Source of the DNA: Polytrichum commune
Lineage: Eukaryota > Streptophyta > Polytrichopsida > Polytrichales > Polytrichaceae
Length of the DNA: 64,000 bases
Direction: 5' to 3'
NCBI GenBank assembly: GCA_950295325.1
Contig: OX485803.1
Span: 25,535,554-25,599,553 of the forward strand
Made by a program: the position numbers and the translations under genes. Shown here in pieces: positions 1 to 11,063 of this stretch. Below the pieces are notes generated by a model. The model saw only the letters and a program-made list of their open reading frames with translations, was not told where the DNA came from and did no database searches. How positions within the stretch are numbered: the first letter of the stretch is position 1; each line of letters begins with the position of its first letter.

Positions 1-128
1 GGTTAGAAAGCTCCGGTGACCGGATCGTCCGGTCACCTAGGGTACACCCTTGGATACTAAAGGCCACTTTGTTCTTCAAGTCCTTTCTTTTGAGGAGTAC
101 TCCTAGGGAACGTGTATTCTATAATGTT

Positions 129-143
129 TTTAGAATCAAGATC

Positions 144-174
<31 letters not shown>

Positions 175-480
175 CCTATCTATATGGGGCGTTAGACATT
201 GCGCCCACGCTTGGATATCATCAACAAAAATGGTTGATGGATCACTCTGCTCATATTAGATGGTACCTAATACTACGTGGGCTCATCAAACAACGCTTTT
301 TAGCTTTCATTCATTCAGGATTTGGCCCAAATTGTTTGGCAGATTCCCACTTGTTATGCACCCGTTTGCCAATTTGTTTTCATTTTGACTCAAAAACAAC
401 GTTCAACTTGCATGTGTTAAGCACATCACTAGCATTCATTCTGAGCCAAGATCATATCTAACTATCTATCTATCTATAAG
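129..480. repeat. Segment bounded by TATC microsatellites
   Basis: A (TATC)n tract at about 145-180 and a shorter one at about 461-478 are each preceded by a similar CAAGATC(T/A)TATCTA sequence, so the same microsatellite seed occurs at both ends of a roughly 350-bp segment. The interior shows no convincing coding signal. The 130-codon frame that overlaps it is mostly translated microsatellite. Confidence 0.7.
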
Positions 481-1488
481 GCAAACGAACCAAAGGAAAC
501 ACTCATGAAATATTTAAAAGACTATTTTGGTATCATTTAGGTGTCACAGTTAAGTTTTATTAAAACAAACACATGATTATTTCACTTTATGTAGTGGTTA
601 CATTGACAATTAGATTATCAATTAGGGGTATAAACTTAAAAAATCTCTATGTATCAGTACATGCAATGTTGACAGCCACTTGCCTCACTCTAATTACCTG
701 AACAACAATCCTGCAGTGAGTAGGCCATTTACTTACCAAAACCGGGGGCACTTGGGTATAGTCCATATTCAAGCATTTAATTTTAGAAAATTAGTGTAAC
801 TTGAAATTTACAATGTAGTCAACATTAATCAAAATTGTTGACATTCTTAGATTAATTATGATTTTAAATTAGGTTGTCCTGCTATAGTTTTTTACCCAAT
901 CTTGGCCAAAGTGATCAGAATATTCATGGATTGCCTCAATAAGCTAAACCACATATTGATAATCACGTGAGGAATCTCTCCTCTATAATGATTCAATTCT
1001 TCTACGAGGCAAACCCTAAACCATGTAAACACATGTTATTTTTGCAAATCTATTAACGCAAAAATAATGAACTATGTGTTTTTACTTTAGATTCATTCTA
1101 GACTACCATTATCTTAATTCTAGTCAATATGTACTAATGATGGCCCATGTTACATGTCGGGTTTAATAAAAAAAAATGTATAAAAAATCACTTATAAACA
1201 ATGTACAATGACGATTTCAACTAAAATAATAATACTATATATATAAACATTTACATATTTCCATAGATGATAGTAGTACCAACCTACGCATATCAACAAC
1301 ACATAATTTGGAATTCATTCAATAAATGTATGGAAATTGATGTGCAAATCAAATATGAAAAGTTAAATGATGATGACCTCCATTGCCAGTGACCTTCATA
1401 AAGTGTCATGTCTTATCACTCACCAAATTTAGTTAGAAAGTAGGAAATCGAAATAAACCAGCACCCCACATAGAAGTACCCCTCCATA

Positions 1489-1510
1489 AAATGGGTGACA
1501 TCACCCATTT
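1489..1510. repeat. 22-bp near-perfect palindrome
   Basis: Two perfect 10-base arms (AAATGGGTGA and TCACCCATTT) separated by CA. The centre reads TGACATCA, similar to bZIP/CRE-type sites, and a related TGATGTCACTCATTT follows about 25 bp downstream. No gene is visible nearby, so a regulatory role is speculative. Confidence 0.6.
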
Positions 1511-3028
1511 TTGGGATGATGTCACTCATTTAAAGAACGGACTGAGACCGGCACATGGAACTTGGCCCTTAGTGTAGCTAATGGGAGTCAAGTTTTAATG
1601 TACTCATGAGGTAACTGATTTAGGTGATGTTATGTATGGAAATGCGGATTATTGTGTTTGGTGTAGGGAGAATGTAGTGAACAAGTAGGGGGCTTGACAA
1701 CTTTCCACTTTGAAAAATTATAGAATTTTTTTGTGCAGGACAAAAAAATATGAAACAACTTGTATTCTTCGTGCATCCTTCTCGTTTATCTTGAAGAATT
1801 ATCTCATGGTTGTAAAACTATATCTTCAATGCCAATCACCTTATTTTTTTCACGGGTTATGGTATTTCTACCTTAGTAGCCACACATGGCACCTTTGAAT
1901 CCACCTCTACTACTACCAAGGGATTCGGAGTGTTGATGAAAACGGCTCCGTCAACCTCGTGCATGTGCCACAATAAGATTGCCAAACAACAACACAAACT
2001 ACTACAAGTAGAGTAGTATGAAAGTGAGCTAGACTAGGTTCAAGGTTGCTATCACACGTTTTAGTACATCCCCCCTTCAACGTTGGCATATTCCTCTCTC
2101 CACAAGGCACATGCTTTTCGCATGAAGGAGCCACCTCGTAACCGAGCAAGTTCAAATGGCCTTTTCCTTTTACCTCGCTTACCTTGCAACTTGCCCAAGG
2201 AAAGCTTGGTACTCATTCAAGTTATTGGTAGTGGATGAAGTGTGGCACAAGATGCGGTCTCTAGTTTTCACTTCCAAGTGCATGTACCCGGAAAGCACGG
2301 GGTGCGAAAAACCGACACTTTAAGTTCCGAGCATATCTAATGCTACGAGATTGAAGAACGTTTAAGCGGTTTTTGTTAGCAAGTGACATGGGATTCTAAC
2401 ACATCGAAGCGTGTTTAATTTGATTTTTGTGTGTAAAAGTTACAATGGTTCAATATTTTTTTTATTGATAGGGACCCAAAATCAGCAGGGAGATGTGGTT
2501 TGAAGGTGGTGGACATTCTCATAATTGATGTGTATTGATTGTGCAAGGATTCATGGGGTTGGTTTTAGCATCGTCTATCTTAAAGGCCTCTCTTCACTTG
2601 ACGGGGGGTTTAGTGCTTATGGGACTTTTTGTTAGTTGCTTTTCACATCTATACATGATATTACATCTGAGCCCACATGGTGTATGACGTGGTTGCCTTA
2701 ATATTGCGGATATTAAGTCTAAATTTATTGAACCACTTGAGGTGGACGAGGTCGCCTCTTGGTATTTCGAAGCTACTTAGTAAGTGGAGAAGTTTGCCAT
2801 GATTGGCCCAAGAACTTCCACAAAGGGTTTTAGCTAAGGTTGCCCACACAACACCATTAGCAAAGAATGGCAACTCCAAAAAACTTGGTAGATTGGTGGC
2901 AACGTTTCCTGATATGTTAATAACTTTTTATGGTGATTTTTTTTACAAAACAAATCCACCCACTACAAGGGTGATGGAAGAAGAAATGACTCGGTAGACA
3001 AATCATAGATAAATCTCTTGAAGCGGTT

Positions 3029-3095
3029 TATCCATTTATCCATCCAAGATGTCGTGTCCTCTAGTCTTCTAGGGCTTTTGAAATATGCCCATGTC
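3029..3095 (+). repeat. Direct repeat, copy 1 (partner at 3910-3980)
   Basis: This stretch shares blocks such as ATCCATCCAAGA, CTAGTCTTCTAGGGC and AATATGCCCATG with 3910-3980, in the same order and orientation. It appears to be a small segmental duplication. The second copy lies just upstream of the leader of the main gene. Confidence 0.65.
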
Positions 3096-3118
3096 ATGAT
3101 AATAAGTACACTAAACTT

Positions 3119-3440
3119 ACGATTTAGCATGACATTAAGATTGGTGGGCCATAGTAATTAGAGTAAAAAGCACAAAAGTGGTAGCTTCGTGACACAACCA
3201 TCTAACATGAAATGATAAAAGTGACAAGTTTAGGTGTCATTAGGATCATTTCATGGTAGATGGTTGTGTCATTTGGGTGTCATTTAGTTACCAACATTTG
3301 TACTAATGAGTGATTTTTGTAACTTGTCATGTAGCACCAAATGTCCCCTCTAAGAGGTTGCCACCCAAAGATTGTAAGACAATTAGCATAGGTCGATGAT
3401 GAATAGTGTGGCCCATACTATATCAAGATAAAGTTTAGTG
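3119..3440. mobile_element. TA-type MITE (family N)
   Basis: The left end is TA then CACTAAACTT; the right end is AAGTTTAGTG followed by CA. It therefore has matching 10-bp inverted termini, with TA on the left and a degenerate dinucleotide on the right. The distal third, which mentions a GTGTGG(G)CC(A/C)CA-like block, resembles 63000-63250. It is non-coding and could be a Tc1/mariner-like derivative. Confidence 0.6.
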
Positions 3441-3679
3441 CAGTGTGTTGTTCATGCTAATTATGTTATAAGCTGTCAAGGTAGATAATTCTTAAATGGC
3501 TACCTTTTCTGACTATTCCACTTCTCCTAGGACACGGAAAGTGCAATTAGTACGAGATGGTTAGCAAATACAAATCGAGGCCATACCACTTTCTTCATGA
3601 TTTTTTGGAGCTCCTATGAACATCTTGTTCATAATACAAAGGGAAGATTCTTGTGCACATTAAATGGTCATATGAATCC

Positions 3680-3800
3680 CCCCCCAATTATGTTGACTAC
3701 TGAATTGAAAATGACTATCATATTTGAACATGTATTCCAATCTCTTTTGAACACACCTAACCACATATATCACTCAAAAATGGGTGTCTGATTAAGATAA
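3680..3800 (-). repeat. Fragment of dispersed repeat family O
   Basis: Read on the minus strand this matches part of the family O copies at 7735, 49500 and 57500. A shared block is GGTGTCTGATTAAGA. It is a short, old fragment. Confidence 0.45.
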
Positions 3801-3909
3801 GTAACCGAATTAGGCACGTCTACCTTATGGTGGTAAGTACGCAATTACGAAACTGACCCGCTCTCCGCCCCTGCGTAACGGAAAAGAAACATGGATGAAA
3901 ATAAGGAGG

Positions 3910-3980
3910 TTCATCCATCTATCCATCCAAGACGTCCTCGTCGTCTTCTAGTCTTCTAGGGCAATCGGAATATGCCCATG
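3910..3980 (+). repeat. Direct repeat, copy 2 (partner at 3029-3095)
   Basis: Second copy of the duplicated block described at 3029. It contains ATCCATCCAAGA, CTAGTCTTCTAGGGC and AATATGCCCATGG. The copies are diverged, so the duplication is not recent. Confidence 0.65.
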
Positions 3981-4229
3981 GTATGCAAGCACCCTCGCTC
4001 ACTGCACTGGCAAGTTGCTCCGATATCCGCAAGCACAATTCCTTGCTTACTCTCTACCGTCGCTTTTTTCCGTATCGAACCTCGACATAAGACTCACTTG
4101 TCACGTTCCTCACCCACCAGCTGCGACAATTCTTGCGCAATTTGGTGCACTGTGGCGCTTATTTGAGCCGTTTTGGCTAACTATTGCTGATCCTCGTGTT
4201 TACACAAGGGTAGATTAGATGGATAGAGT

Positions 4230-5615
4230 GCTCTGAATCTCGTAACCCTTGCTCACCTCAACCCCTTGGTCTCCTCCTCCCTCTCTTTCTTTGTCTCTCT
4301 ACTGCTCTTTCGTCTCAATCCTTGAATCACAGTTTGAATGGAACTCCAAAAGGAGCCGTTATAACGATACCTCTCTTTCCATGAGGATTGGGGTTCAATT
4401 GGCATCTGTTGTTCATCCAGGAGTGTGCACATGTGTGTGCCGTTGCTTCTTGGTGAATGGTCTCCATCTGGAGAAGCCGTTTTGGATGTGATTCTATGTG
4501 ATACGAATTGCGTGGTGACGTGTTTCGTGATTTGTGAGCAAGCGAGGGTTTCCAATCACGGCAAGGGTCATTGAGTAGCTGCTTCCAAGGATTGTTTTAG
4601 GATTCTTCCAAGATTAGGGATTGAGGGCTCTTTTGTCTTGGAAGTGGAGACGCTGTTGGTGGATGTTAACCCCATTCGAAGACCCCTTTGTTCTCTTCGT
4701 TGAGTGCGTGTCACCCCAGGGTTACGACTTATCTTCATCAGCATACTGCGCTACATCAGCATATTGGAGGCCATGGATTTGCAGACACCCTTGTTCATTC
4801 TCGTGAGAAAAGTCAACTAATAGCGTATGTCCTGCCCAGTCGACCTGCGCATGTTGTCGAAGCGGAGGGTTACTTGGTTATTGGTTAGGCTGCCGAATTC
4901 AATGACTGCTAGTTTCTTGAAAAATACATGTTTCTGAAGAGGAAGATTTCTTCGGTTTGTCAGAGCTGGACATCCGCGAGCTCTTCAGTCGTCGTACGTC
5001 TCTATCCCGTGGTTCCTCTTTAATCAACATCTTTTTGTGATTTTCTTGTAGCTTAAACCCTGACATTGCTCATGCCTAGAACTGATGGGTTTTATCCATA
5101 CGGGATCTGTTTTGTTAAGTTGAGAAGCCTGTGATATGTTAATCTTTCTAATGGGCGTAGCAAGAGGATAATTTCCCTTTTAATTGTCGGTTAGAATGTC
5201 GTAATGGATGAATATTCAATAGATTAATGCAAAGAATGAGAAGTGCGGCGTACTAAGAAGACAGAGGGGTTTATGAGATAATGTGACTACTGCACGAAAA
5301 GGGTTTGGGGCTTTAAAAACCTAGCGATACTAGTACAGGTGGGTAACGTTGGAATTGGGAAGTTATGGGGATGTGTGGGTGTGGCACCATACCTTGCACT
5401 TGAATTCAAAGTCTGTTGGTAGTTTCTTGAGGACTTGATCAGGTATAGAGAGTCTTTTGCGCTCCATGGGGTATTAGTGCTCAGAATGAGTTGTGAGCTT
5501 ACGCCGTCTTTGGTTTTTGTCTTGATTTTGCAGGTTTTGCAGGTTTAAGCTGGAGGGTATCACATGATTTGTTCCATTTTTACCAAGAAAGCTACCGTCC
5601 TCTCATCCTGGTAGG
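4230..5615 (+). promoter_or_regulatory. Probable promoter, leader and 5' intron of the 557-aa gene
   Basis: This stretch is less AT-rich than its surroundings and holds a long pyrimidine-rich tract at about 4262-4318, like the Y-patch near plant transcription starts. An intron acceptor-like sequence (T-rich, two successive TTTTGCAG) lies at about 5525-5542, 74 bp before the ATG at 5616. A possible donor, ACAGGTGGGT, is near 5335, but a longer intron from further upstream is also possible. Several short upstream ATGs occur, so a spliced leader is more likely than an unspliced one. Exact start and exon borders cannot be set from the sequence. Confidence 0.45.
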
Positions 5616-7289
5616 ATGGGGCCCTTTGGGGCCTCGCATTACTCTTTGAGCTTCTTCATACCGTTCCATCCCAAATTACCCCCTTCTGATGATGGAGCTG
5701 TTCCTCCCCAAGCTGCCTCTCTGAGTGATGCATGGAAGGGACTTGGTCTGACGTATATTTTGCTCAAAGGGTTGAAGAAAACAAGCAAGACCTTGAAGCT
5801 GATCAGAGATTCTGCAGATGCATATGGGAATAATAACGCCAGAGGCACCAGTGGTAGTTCTGGGTCTGACAAGGGAGTGGGTCGAAGCATTTCTATCAAG
5901 AACCCTGTGGGTGTTCGGCCAGTTGCAAGCCCAAATAGTGCTGGCTATGGGTTGCGTCAGAAACCTCGGGGTTCTGGCCAGGTCTCAAGTCACACAAGAG
6001 CTTGCAAGACTGACACCTTTGAGATGGTCAGAGGAGAAAGAAAAGGTATGTCAGCTGATTTGGAAGAAAGTGCAGCAGAACAGCATGCTGCTCGATCACA
6101 AGCCGAAAGGCGATTCTTGACGGAGAAGTCTCTCCGAGAATTTGGTTTAGGGCTTGAGGGTGTGGTGACAACAATTCAGGGATTGTCTCAACAGGTTGAC
6201 TACAAGCATGAAATGAAGGAAATCATCACAGTCGTGAAGACAGCAGATCGAGTGGTGGAGGGTGTCAGAGCTGCCAAGGGAGTCATTCAAACTTTCAGTT
6301 CCCCCTTTGGTGATGCCTTGCTTGGTCTTGGAGTGGGCAATGGAGTTGTTCTTGGGGTGAACACTGTCAAAATAGTTCTCAAGGGAGTGAAAATCTCGAA
6401 AGGTCTTGTGACTGTCACCAAGCTTTGCAAGAACAAGCAGACAGGGGCGATTGGGGCAGGTGCAGAGATGGCCATCAAGAGTAATGAGAATATCCTTGGC
6501 CAGCGGTTCAAGGTGATTGTGAAGGGGTTGAAAGCTTCTGAGGGCGCTGCAAATGTGGTCTCCATATCCAAGGAGGTTGGCAAGACCTTAGCTGTGTTGG
6601 ACAAGGCTGAATTCTTCACCTGGAGTGTGATGATGAAAGGTTTGAAGTTCACAAAGAGCGCAATCCGGGTGCTGGAGCCTCTTGGTAATATACCTTTGAT
6701 TAGTGCAGTCGGTAAGGGCATACTTGAAATCAAAGGTGCGGTCGAAGGGGTGGGTATGGTTGTGAAAGCCGTCGTCCTTTCCAAAGAGCTCTATGTGGTT
6801 ATTCTCAAGGGAGTTGGCCTTTCAAAGGGAGGCATGGCAGCATTCAATGAATTCAAACGCAGGTCTACCATTTTTAAGGGTCCCCAAACTCCCCAAAGTC
6901 CGGCACAATCTGTTGAAGTTGAAATCGAGAAGGAAGAACAGTATTCACAGAGATCGAGAGTGAGCTACAGTGATCAAATCCGCCTGTGCAAGTCTGGTTC
7001 TCCTTTGATGGTTATGTCTTCCATCAGAGCCAATTCAGTCTCCAGTGGGTGGGGAATTCACCACATCTTCTCCAATGATAGGAGTGTGGATGTGGACATG
7101 GATTTTTCCAGTGGATCGGATTCTTTTTGCACTGTCCAAGCTGTAGCCTCCTCCTCACCCCCCTTCCCAGTTTTGTCTCTGGCTGGTTGTTTATACTTGA
7201 ACTCCTCTGTAGATTCTAGTGATCTGAGTCAGTTTAGGCTGTACAGTAACGGTGGTTGTGTCTTAAGACCTTGGGAACCTTCCTTTTGA
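5616..7289 (+). CDS. Uncharacterised 557-aa protein with repeated LKG(L/V)K motifs
   Basis: I do not recognise this protein. The frame is open for 557 codons, far longer than anything else here, with no need for splicing. The N-terminus (1-35) is Pro/Ser-rich with a short hydrophobic patch, not a clear signal peptide. Residues 75-165 are polar, Gly/Ser then Glu/Arg-rich, probably disordered. Residues 170-412 are rich in Val, Gly and Lys and carry a recurring motif: ILLKGLKKTSK (about 48), IVLKGVKISKG (253), VIVKGLKASEG (300), VMMKGLKFTKS (338) and VILKGVGLSKG (395), with a weaker VVEGVRAAKG at 213. Spacing in the core is 38-57 residues, suggesting a repeated amphipathic helix unit, possibly membrane- or lipid-associated. 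The C-terminus (415-557) is polar and Ser-rich. The start is the first ATG after an in-frame stop at 5565; the frame could extend upstream only through splicing. Neighbours are transposon remnants, so context gives no function. Confidence 0.75.
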   Translation: MGPFGASHYSLSFFIPFHPKLPPSDDGAVPPQAASLSDAWKGLGLTYILLKGLKKTSKTLKLIRDSADAYGNNNARGTSGSSGSDKGVGRSISIKNPVGVRPVASPNSAGYGLRQKPRGSGQVSSHTRACKTDTFEMVRGERKGMSADLEESAAEQHAARSQAERRFLTEKSLREFGLGLEGVVTTIQGLSQQVDYKHEMKEIITVVKTADRVVEGVRAAKGVIQTFSSPFGDALLGLGVGNGVVLGVNTVKIVLKGVKISKGLVTVTKLCKNKQTGAIGAGAEMAIKSNENILGQRFKVIVKGLKASEGAANVVSISKEVGKTLAVLDKAEFFTWSVMMKGLKFTKSAIRVLEPLGNIPLISAVGKGILEIKGAVEGVGMVVKAVVLSKELYVVILKGVGLSKGGMAAFNEFKRRSTIFKGPQTPQSPAQSVEVEIEKEEQYSQRSRVSYSDQIRLCKSGSPLMVMSSIRANSVSSGWGIHHIFSNDRSVDVDMDFSSGSDSFCTVQAVASSSPPFPVLSLAGCLYLNSSVDSSDLSQFRLYSNGGCVLRPWEPSF

Positions 7290-7734
7290 GCTGGAGGTGA
7301 GCTCTGGCGAGCAAAATTCTTCAGAGTCTGCCTACATCAGTTGAGCAACAAGTGCCAGGTGACAGGCGAATGCAATCTCGTTCACCAACTTACAGGAAGA
7401 GGGACTTGTGCATAGAGTAGGAGATCCATTCTTTGTCTCTCTGAAGAGAGACTGTACATTCAAATGTGACACATTTACATACGAATTACATTAAGTTTAC
7501 ATCTGCTGCCAACTTTGTTTCATCGTGGGCAATGTTCATTCTTCATTTTTGCTGCTGTTATTTACAAACAATCTATGAACTGGATTCAATGAAATCATCT
7601 GGTTTGTTTCATGCATATATCTGCTTCGTGGAGAATATATGCTTTAGAGTTTACAATTACATTTGTGAGCCTGGGGGTTATCAGGATTTCTTCGGAGATC
7701 TAAGGTATGCGGGTGTTATTCAGGTACTTTTCTC
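7290..7734 (+). other. Probable 3' untranslated region of the 557-aa gene
   Basis: Follows the TGA at 7287-7289 and keeps a gene-like composition to about 7460, then becomes T-rich. There is no canonical AATAAA; AATGAAAT at about 7588 is a possible weak plant-type poly(A) signal. No further coding frame is convincing. The next recognisable repeat begins near 7735. Confidence 0.4.
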
Positions 7735-8211
7735 AATCTAACCCCTATGTTTGATTGGTGTGGTTTGGCAAGGACTACACAACAAACACTATAAAGACAC
7801 ATGTTTTTAAAGAGATTGGACTACATCTTTGAATTTTATTAACTACAAACTCAGTTATGAACACATTTTTTTTTTTGTTTGAGTGGGTTGCGGGGGGAAC
7901 CTATGTCTATATGTAGTTAAGAAGTCAACAAATGTGATGGGAGGTCCAGTTTTCAATGTGATTTTTGTTGATGTTTCAATGTAGATAAGCGAAGTTAACA
8001 AAAGTTTTGTTGTATAAATCTATTTGGTAGAAGTAGGAGAACATAGAAAATGAACCGAATAACACCCAAAAACCTTACAATGTTATGTGACCGGTGAATT
8101 ACATCCTAGCCTTAAGAGGATTTCATGTATGTAGTAAGCCACACACATATTGTATCTATTGACACACCTTAAGACACTTGGTTAGTTTGTTGTCAATAAG
8201 GTGAGTGTTGG
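7735..8211 (+). repeat. Dispersed repeat family O, copy with few interruptions
   Basis: About 400 bp matching 9515-10215 (+), 21545-21770 (+), 48920-49620 (-), 57296-57590 (-) and about 22630-23107 (-). Diagnostic blocks are ATAAAGACACATGTTT, GAGATTGGACTAC and GTTGTATAAATCTA. I see no coding capacity and no clear terminal repeats. Copies are diverged and often host younger insertions, so it is among the oldest repeats here. Confidence 0.65.
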
Positions 8212-8213
8212 TA

Positions 8214-8572
8214 CACTAAACAATCTTATTAGCGTGGGTGGAAAATTAGCTTAGACATAATTAACGTGAGCCACACTAATTTTCTAGTCAAGGTTGAAAT
8301 AAGGTGGGTCCAAGATCCCGGGGTCTTCTCCCAAGTCTTCATAGAGACTTGCGACTGACACATTCAATATCGGTTATGGGACAAAAGTAGCACAAAATCA
8401 AAGAATCACCCACATTATTTTCTAGAAAATAGTTAATGTGGCCCACACTAACATTTTACTCGAAAATCAACATGGGTTGTTAATTAATGTGACCCAAATT
8501 AATTTTCCATTATGAGAATTAGCATGGGCTCCAGAAAAATACTGTGGCCCACAACAATAAGACTATTTAGTG
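8214..8572. mobile_element. TA-type MITE (family M), complete
   Basis: A 359-bp element with inverted termini CACTAAACAATCTTATTAG on the left and, reading inward from the right, CACTAAATAGTCTTATTG. It is flanked on both sides by TA, consistent with a TA target duplication. The interior has several inverted blocks of the type GTGGG/CCCAC and no coding frame. A truncated relative lies at 52605-52880. Confidence 0.8.
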
Positions 8573-8819
8573 TAGTTTCAATACACATGAAATATGTCAA
8601 CATGACAAAAGTGCAACTTCCACATCCACACCTCAATCATGTTGTGAAATGAAATTCTCATAACATGGACTTCAAGTAACCTTATCAAGGCATAGATGAA
8701 TTGTGCTGAAAGTTCTAAGTGATATTTGTCTTAAGAAATACATCATAAAAGATGCCGTCAAATTGCAAATGAAAACCAACAAAAAATTGCCCTTGCTCTC
8801 AAGACGCGATTGATAGAGC
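8573..8819. other. No feature seen between two MITEs
   Basis: About 250 bp of AT-rich sequence without coding signal. It may be residual host sequence into which the two flanking elements were inserted. Confidence 0.4.
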
Positions 8820-8822
8820 TTA

Positions 8823-9336
8823 GGGCCGCTTTACACTTAGAGGCCGGGCCAATTCGTTGTGTAAGAGGCTTGAAATCCTCATTTGTGATTGGTCAAAAGG
8901 CTCAAATCGGCCCCAACCCCTTTACATCTAGAGGCCGGGCCGATTTGGTGGTATGATTTTTTAAATTAAAAAATGTATGTTATGACAGGGCCCGAGCTCG
9001 TTGAATTGGGTGCACCCAAAATGGAAGGCCAATGTCATATTCCACTAAAAAAATCTTCTTAAATAAAGTATAATTTTTTAAAGTGAACTAGATCCATTGG
9101 ATTATGTGGAATCTAAAGGCTTTATCTTAGATTATGCTACATCCGTTGGATTAGGCTAATTTTTTTGAATCAGCTTGGCTTCTTGGCCCGAGGGCCTTTA
9201 CATATGGGAAAATTGCCCCCCGGTATAATCTTATTATAATGTGTAGTAGAGGCCGGCCTCCAACCCAAAAAAGGCTGAAATTTTGTGCAATCGGCCTCAA
9301 GGGAAATTGGCCCGGCCTCTAGGTGTAAAGCGACCC
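8823..9336. mobile_element. Tourist/PIF-Harbinger-like MITE with TTA duplication (family F)
   Basis: A 514-bp element flanked by TTA at 8820-8822 and 9337-9339. The termini are GGGCCGCTTTACAC and, inward from the right, GGGTCGCTTTACACC, each followed by TAGAGGCCGGGCC, giving inverted repeats of about 30 bp. A GG-starting TIR and a 3-bp TTA target duplication are typical of PIF/Harbinger derivatives. Part of the terminal motif (TAGAGGCCGGGCC) recurs internally near 8928, so the element may be composite. Confidence 0.85.
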
Positions 9337-9514
9337 TTAGATGGTGTTTTTTGTGCAGCAATCCTGCATTTCCTCCTTTATAATTTACTGCGATTGTAGG
9401 CGTCATGAAGCCTTTGGTGATGTTTATGAGGAAAATTGACATACTTAGAGGCAGGCGAGATAGGCAAGGAGGTGAAGGAGTTCAACTAGTAAGCTTGATG
9501 GGTCTTAAGTGGCT

Positions 9515-10215
9515 CGTTTTCATAATTTGGACCCCTAAATTTGATTGTTATGTAGACTAAAGATGATATTTAGTGTCACCAATTCTAATTGTCTTGCTCA
9601 ATACTAATTGTAAACTGTGGTATAGTGTCACCAAGATTAAATGTTAACCCAACATTGTTTGTTCATTCCTTGTAATTTTTTGGGGGATTATAGATTTATA
9701 GTGTTGCAATTACTGTCACTTACCAAGTAAAATATCATCCAGATTTCAATCATCCATGACAATATTACATCACAAGTTGCTGACAAGAGAAGGTAGGGTT
9801 TTGGCCAATGGATGAACTCATCCATCACCCATGACAGTATTTGTTCACTTATTCATAAGTGTCATCCAAAAAGTTATCATAGTGACATTAAATATCATGT
9901 TTAGTGTAGTTCGGTGAGGATCAAAGAGAAAAAATTATAAAGACACATGTTTAAAAGAGATTGGACTACGTCTTCAAATATTAATAACTATTATACAATC
10001 AATAGTGAACTCAATTGGGAGGACATATGTATCTAATTAAGAAATCAACAAACATGCACTTTTGATAACTATAACTAAATAAGGGGAAGTCCGATTTTCA
10101 TTTTGGTTTTTGCAAATGTATCATCATAGATTTGCTAATGCAACGTAAATTCTGTTGTATAAATCTAATCGGTAGAAGTTGGAGAGCATGAAAAAAAACC
10201 TGAAATGACACCCAC
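9515..10215 (+). repeat. Dispersed repeat family O, interrupted by a MITE
   Basis: Matches the copy at 7735 on both sides of the MITE at 9555-9906. The left part includes CCCCTAAATTTGATTG and the right part ATAAAGACACATGTTT and GAGATTGGACTAC. The 7735 copy lacks the insertion at the equivalent point and so acts as an empty-site reference. Confidence 0.6.
9555..9906 (-). mobile_element. TA-type MITE (family A), copy in family O
   Basis: A 352-bp element flanked by TA (9553-9554 and 9907-9908). The right end reads inward CACTAAACATGATATTTA; the left end is GACTAAAGATGATATTTA. Internal blocks such as CAACATTGTTTGTTCATTCC, and the terminal TTTAGTGTCACC, match the copy at 29099-29462 in inverted orientation. 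Other copies are at 49128 and 61515. It is non-coding. Confidence 0.8.
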
Positions 10216-10281
10216 GCACCTTAGAGCAAGCAATATTGTTAGTAGTGTGAGGAATGAAGCCTCCGGGCTTGCTCTAAGTTA

Positions 10282-10671
10282 GGGCCGGCTCACACAAAGT
10301 CCCCAGTCCCACTCATGTCAATGAATCCAACATGGAGGCAAAGACCCAACTTTTGAGCCTCAAGAAACCATTAACATATAGTTTTATATCCAATAAAATC
10401 GTATCTTGATCATTTAATGCAAAAATTCTTAGGACTTGTGTTGAGAGTTGGGTCTAGCTTTTTGCTGAACCCAACTCCTGACACAAATCTTGAGCCTCAC
10501 CTCCAAAAAGTGTTGCCATGTAAGCATCCATGTGCTATATTTGGGACTTAGGACCTGGGACCCCGTGTGAAGTGGTAAGTCCCAACTTCCATGCTCTCAA
10601 TGGCTAAGATTGCATAGATTGACCTCAAGTGAACTAGGGCTTAGGACTTGGAACTCCATGTGCATTGACCC
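10282..10671. mobile_element. Tourist-like MITE (family H), copy 1
   Basis: About 390 bp. The left flank is TTA (10279-10281) followed by GGGCCGGCTCACACAAAG. The right end reads inward GGGTCAATGCACATGGAG and is flanked by TTG, one mismatch from TTA. Both halves contain repeated words such as GGGACTTAGGAC and GTCCCAA. The element at 47479 shares the left terminus and internal CACTTTT/AAAAGTG blocks. Confidence 0.6.
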
Positions 10672-10729
10672 TTGGTACATTGTCGTCCTTAGATCAAGCC
10701 ATGCTTCCAAGGTGTAGGGTGGTCCTTAA

Positions 10730-11060
10730 GGGGCGCATTAGATAGGGGTCCACAGTCCAAGAATGTAAGGATCAATTTGAAGCGATTTGAGGCAAAATTA
10801 ACCCTTGAACCAAACCCTCCCTTAACCTCTATCTTCCAAAATGATTCACCAAAACACGAGCTCTCCTTTGAGCTTCATTTCTTGGTTTGGATTATTAGTG
10901 TTTCTTTTCAAAATGATGTCACGTAGGAGACACCTCACTGTGCCTCCTCTTGGTCTTGGACCCTCACCAAAGGGCCTTCAGTACAATTTGCACCTCTCGG
11001 CCAATAGGATTGCTCCATTTGGTCGGGCCCTCCCTCTTGGATCCCCATCTAAAGCGCCCC
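10730..11060. mobile_element. Tourist/PIF-Harbinger-like MITE with TAA duplication
   Basis: A 331-bp element between TAA at 10727-10729 and 11061-11063. The termini are GGGGCGCATTAGATAGGG and, inward from the right, GGGGCGCTTTAGATGGGG, extending to a shared GATCC/GGTCC block. TIR and 3-bp TAA duplication fit PIF/Harbinger. A 79-codon frame inside it has no domain and is incidental. Confidence 0.85.
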
Positions 11061-11063
11061 TAA

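Larger units (their letters stand above)
481..3118. other. No gene seen; AT-rich intergenic sequence
   Basis: AT-rich sequence with only short, unconvincing reading frames on either strand. The part around 1900-2350 is less AT-rich and could be old coding sequence, but I see no frame consistent enough to annotate. Confidence 0.5.

Noticed and set aside
6287-6784. 165-codon frame on the minus strand
   Set aside because: It lies antisense to the strongest + strand coding region and is rich in Thr/Pro/Ile, as expected from the complement of Val/Gly/Lys codons.
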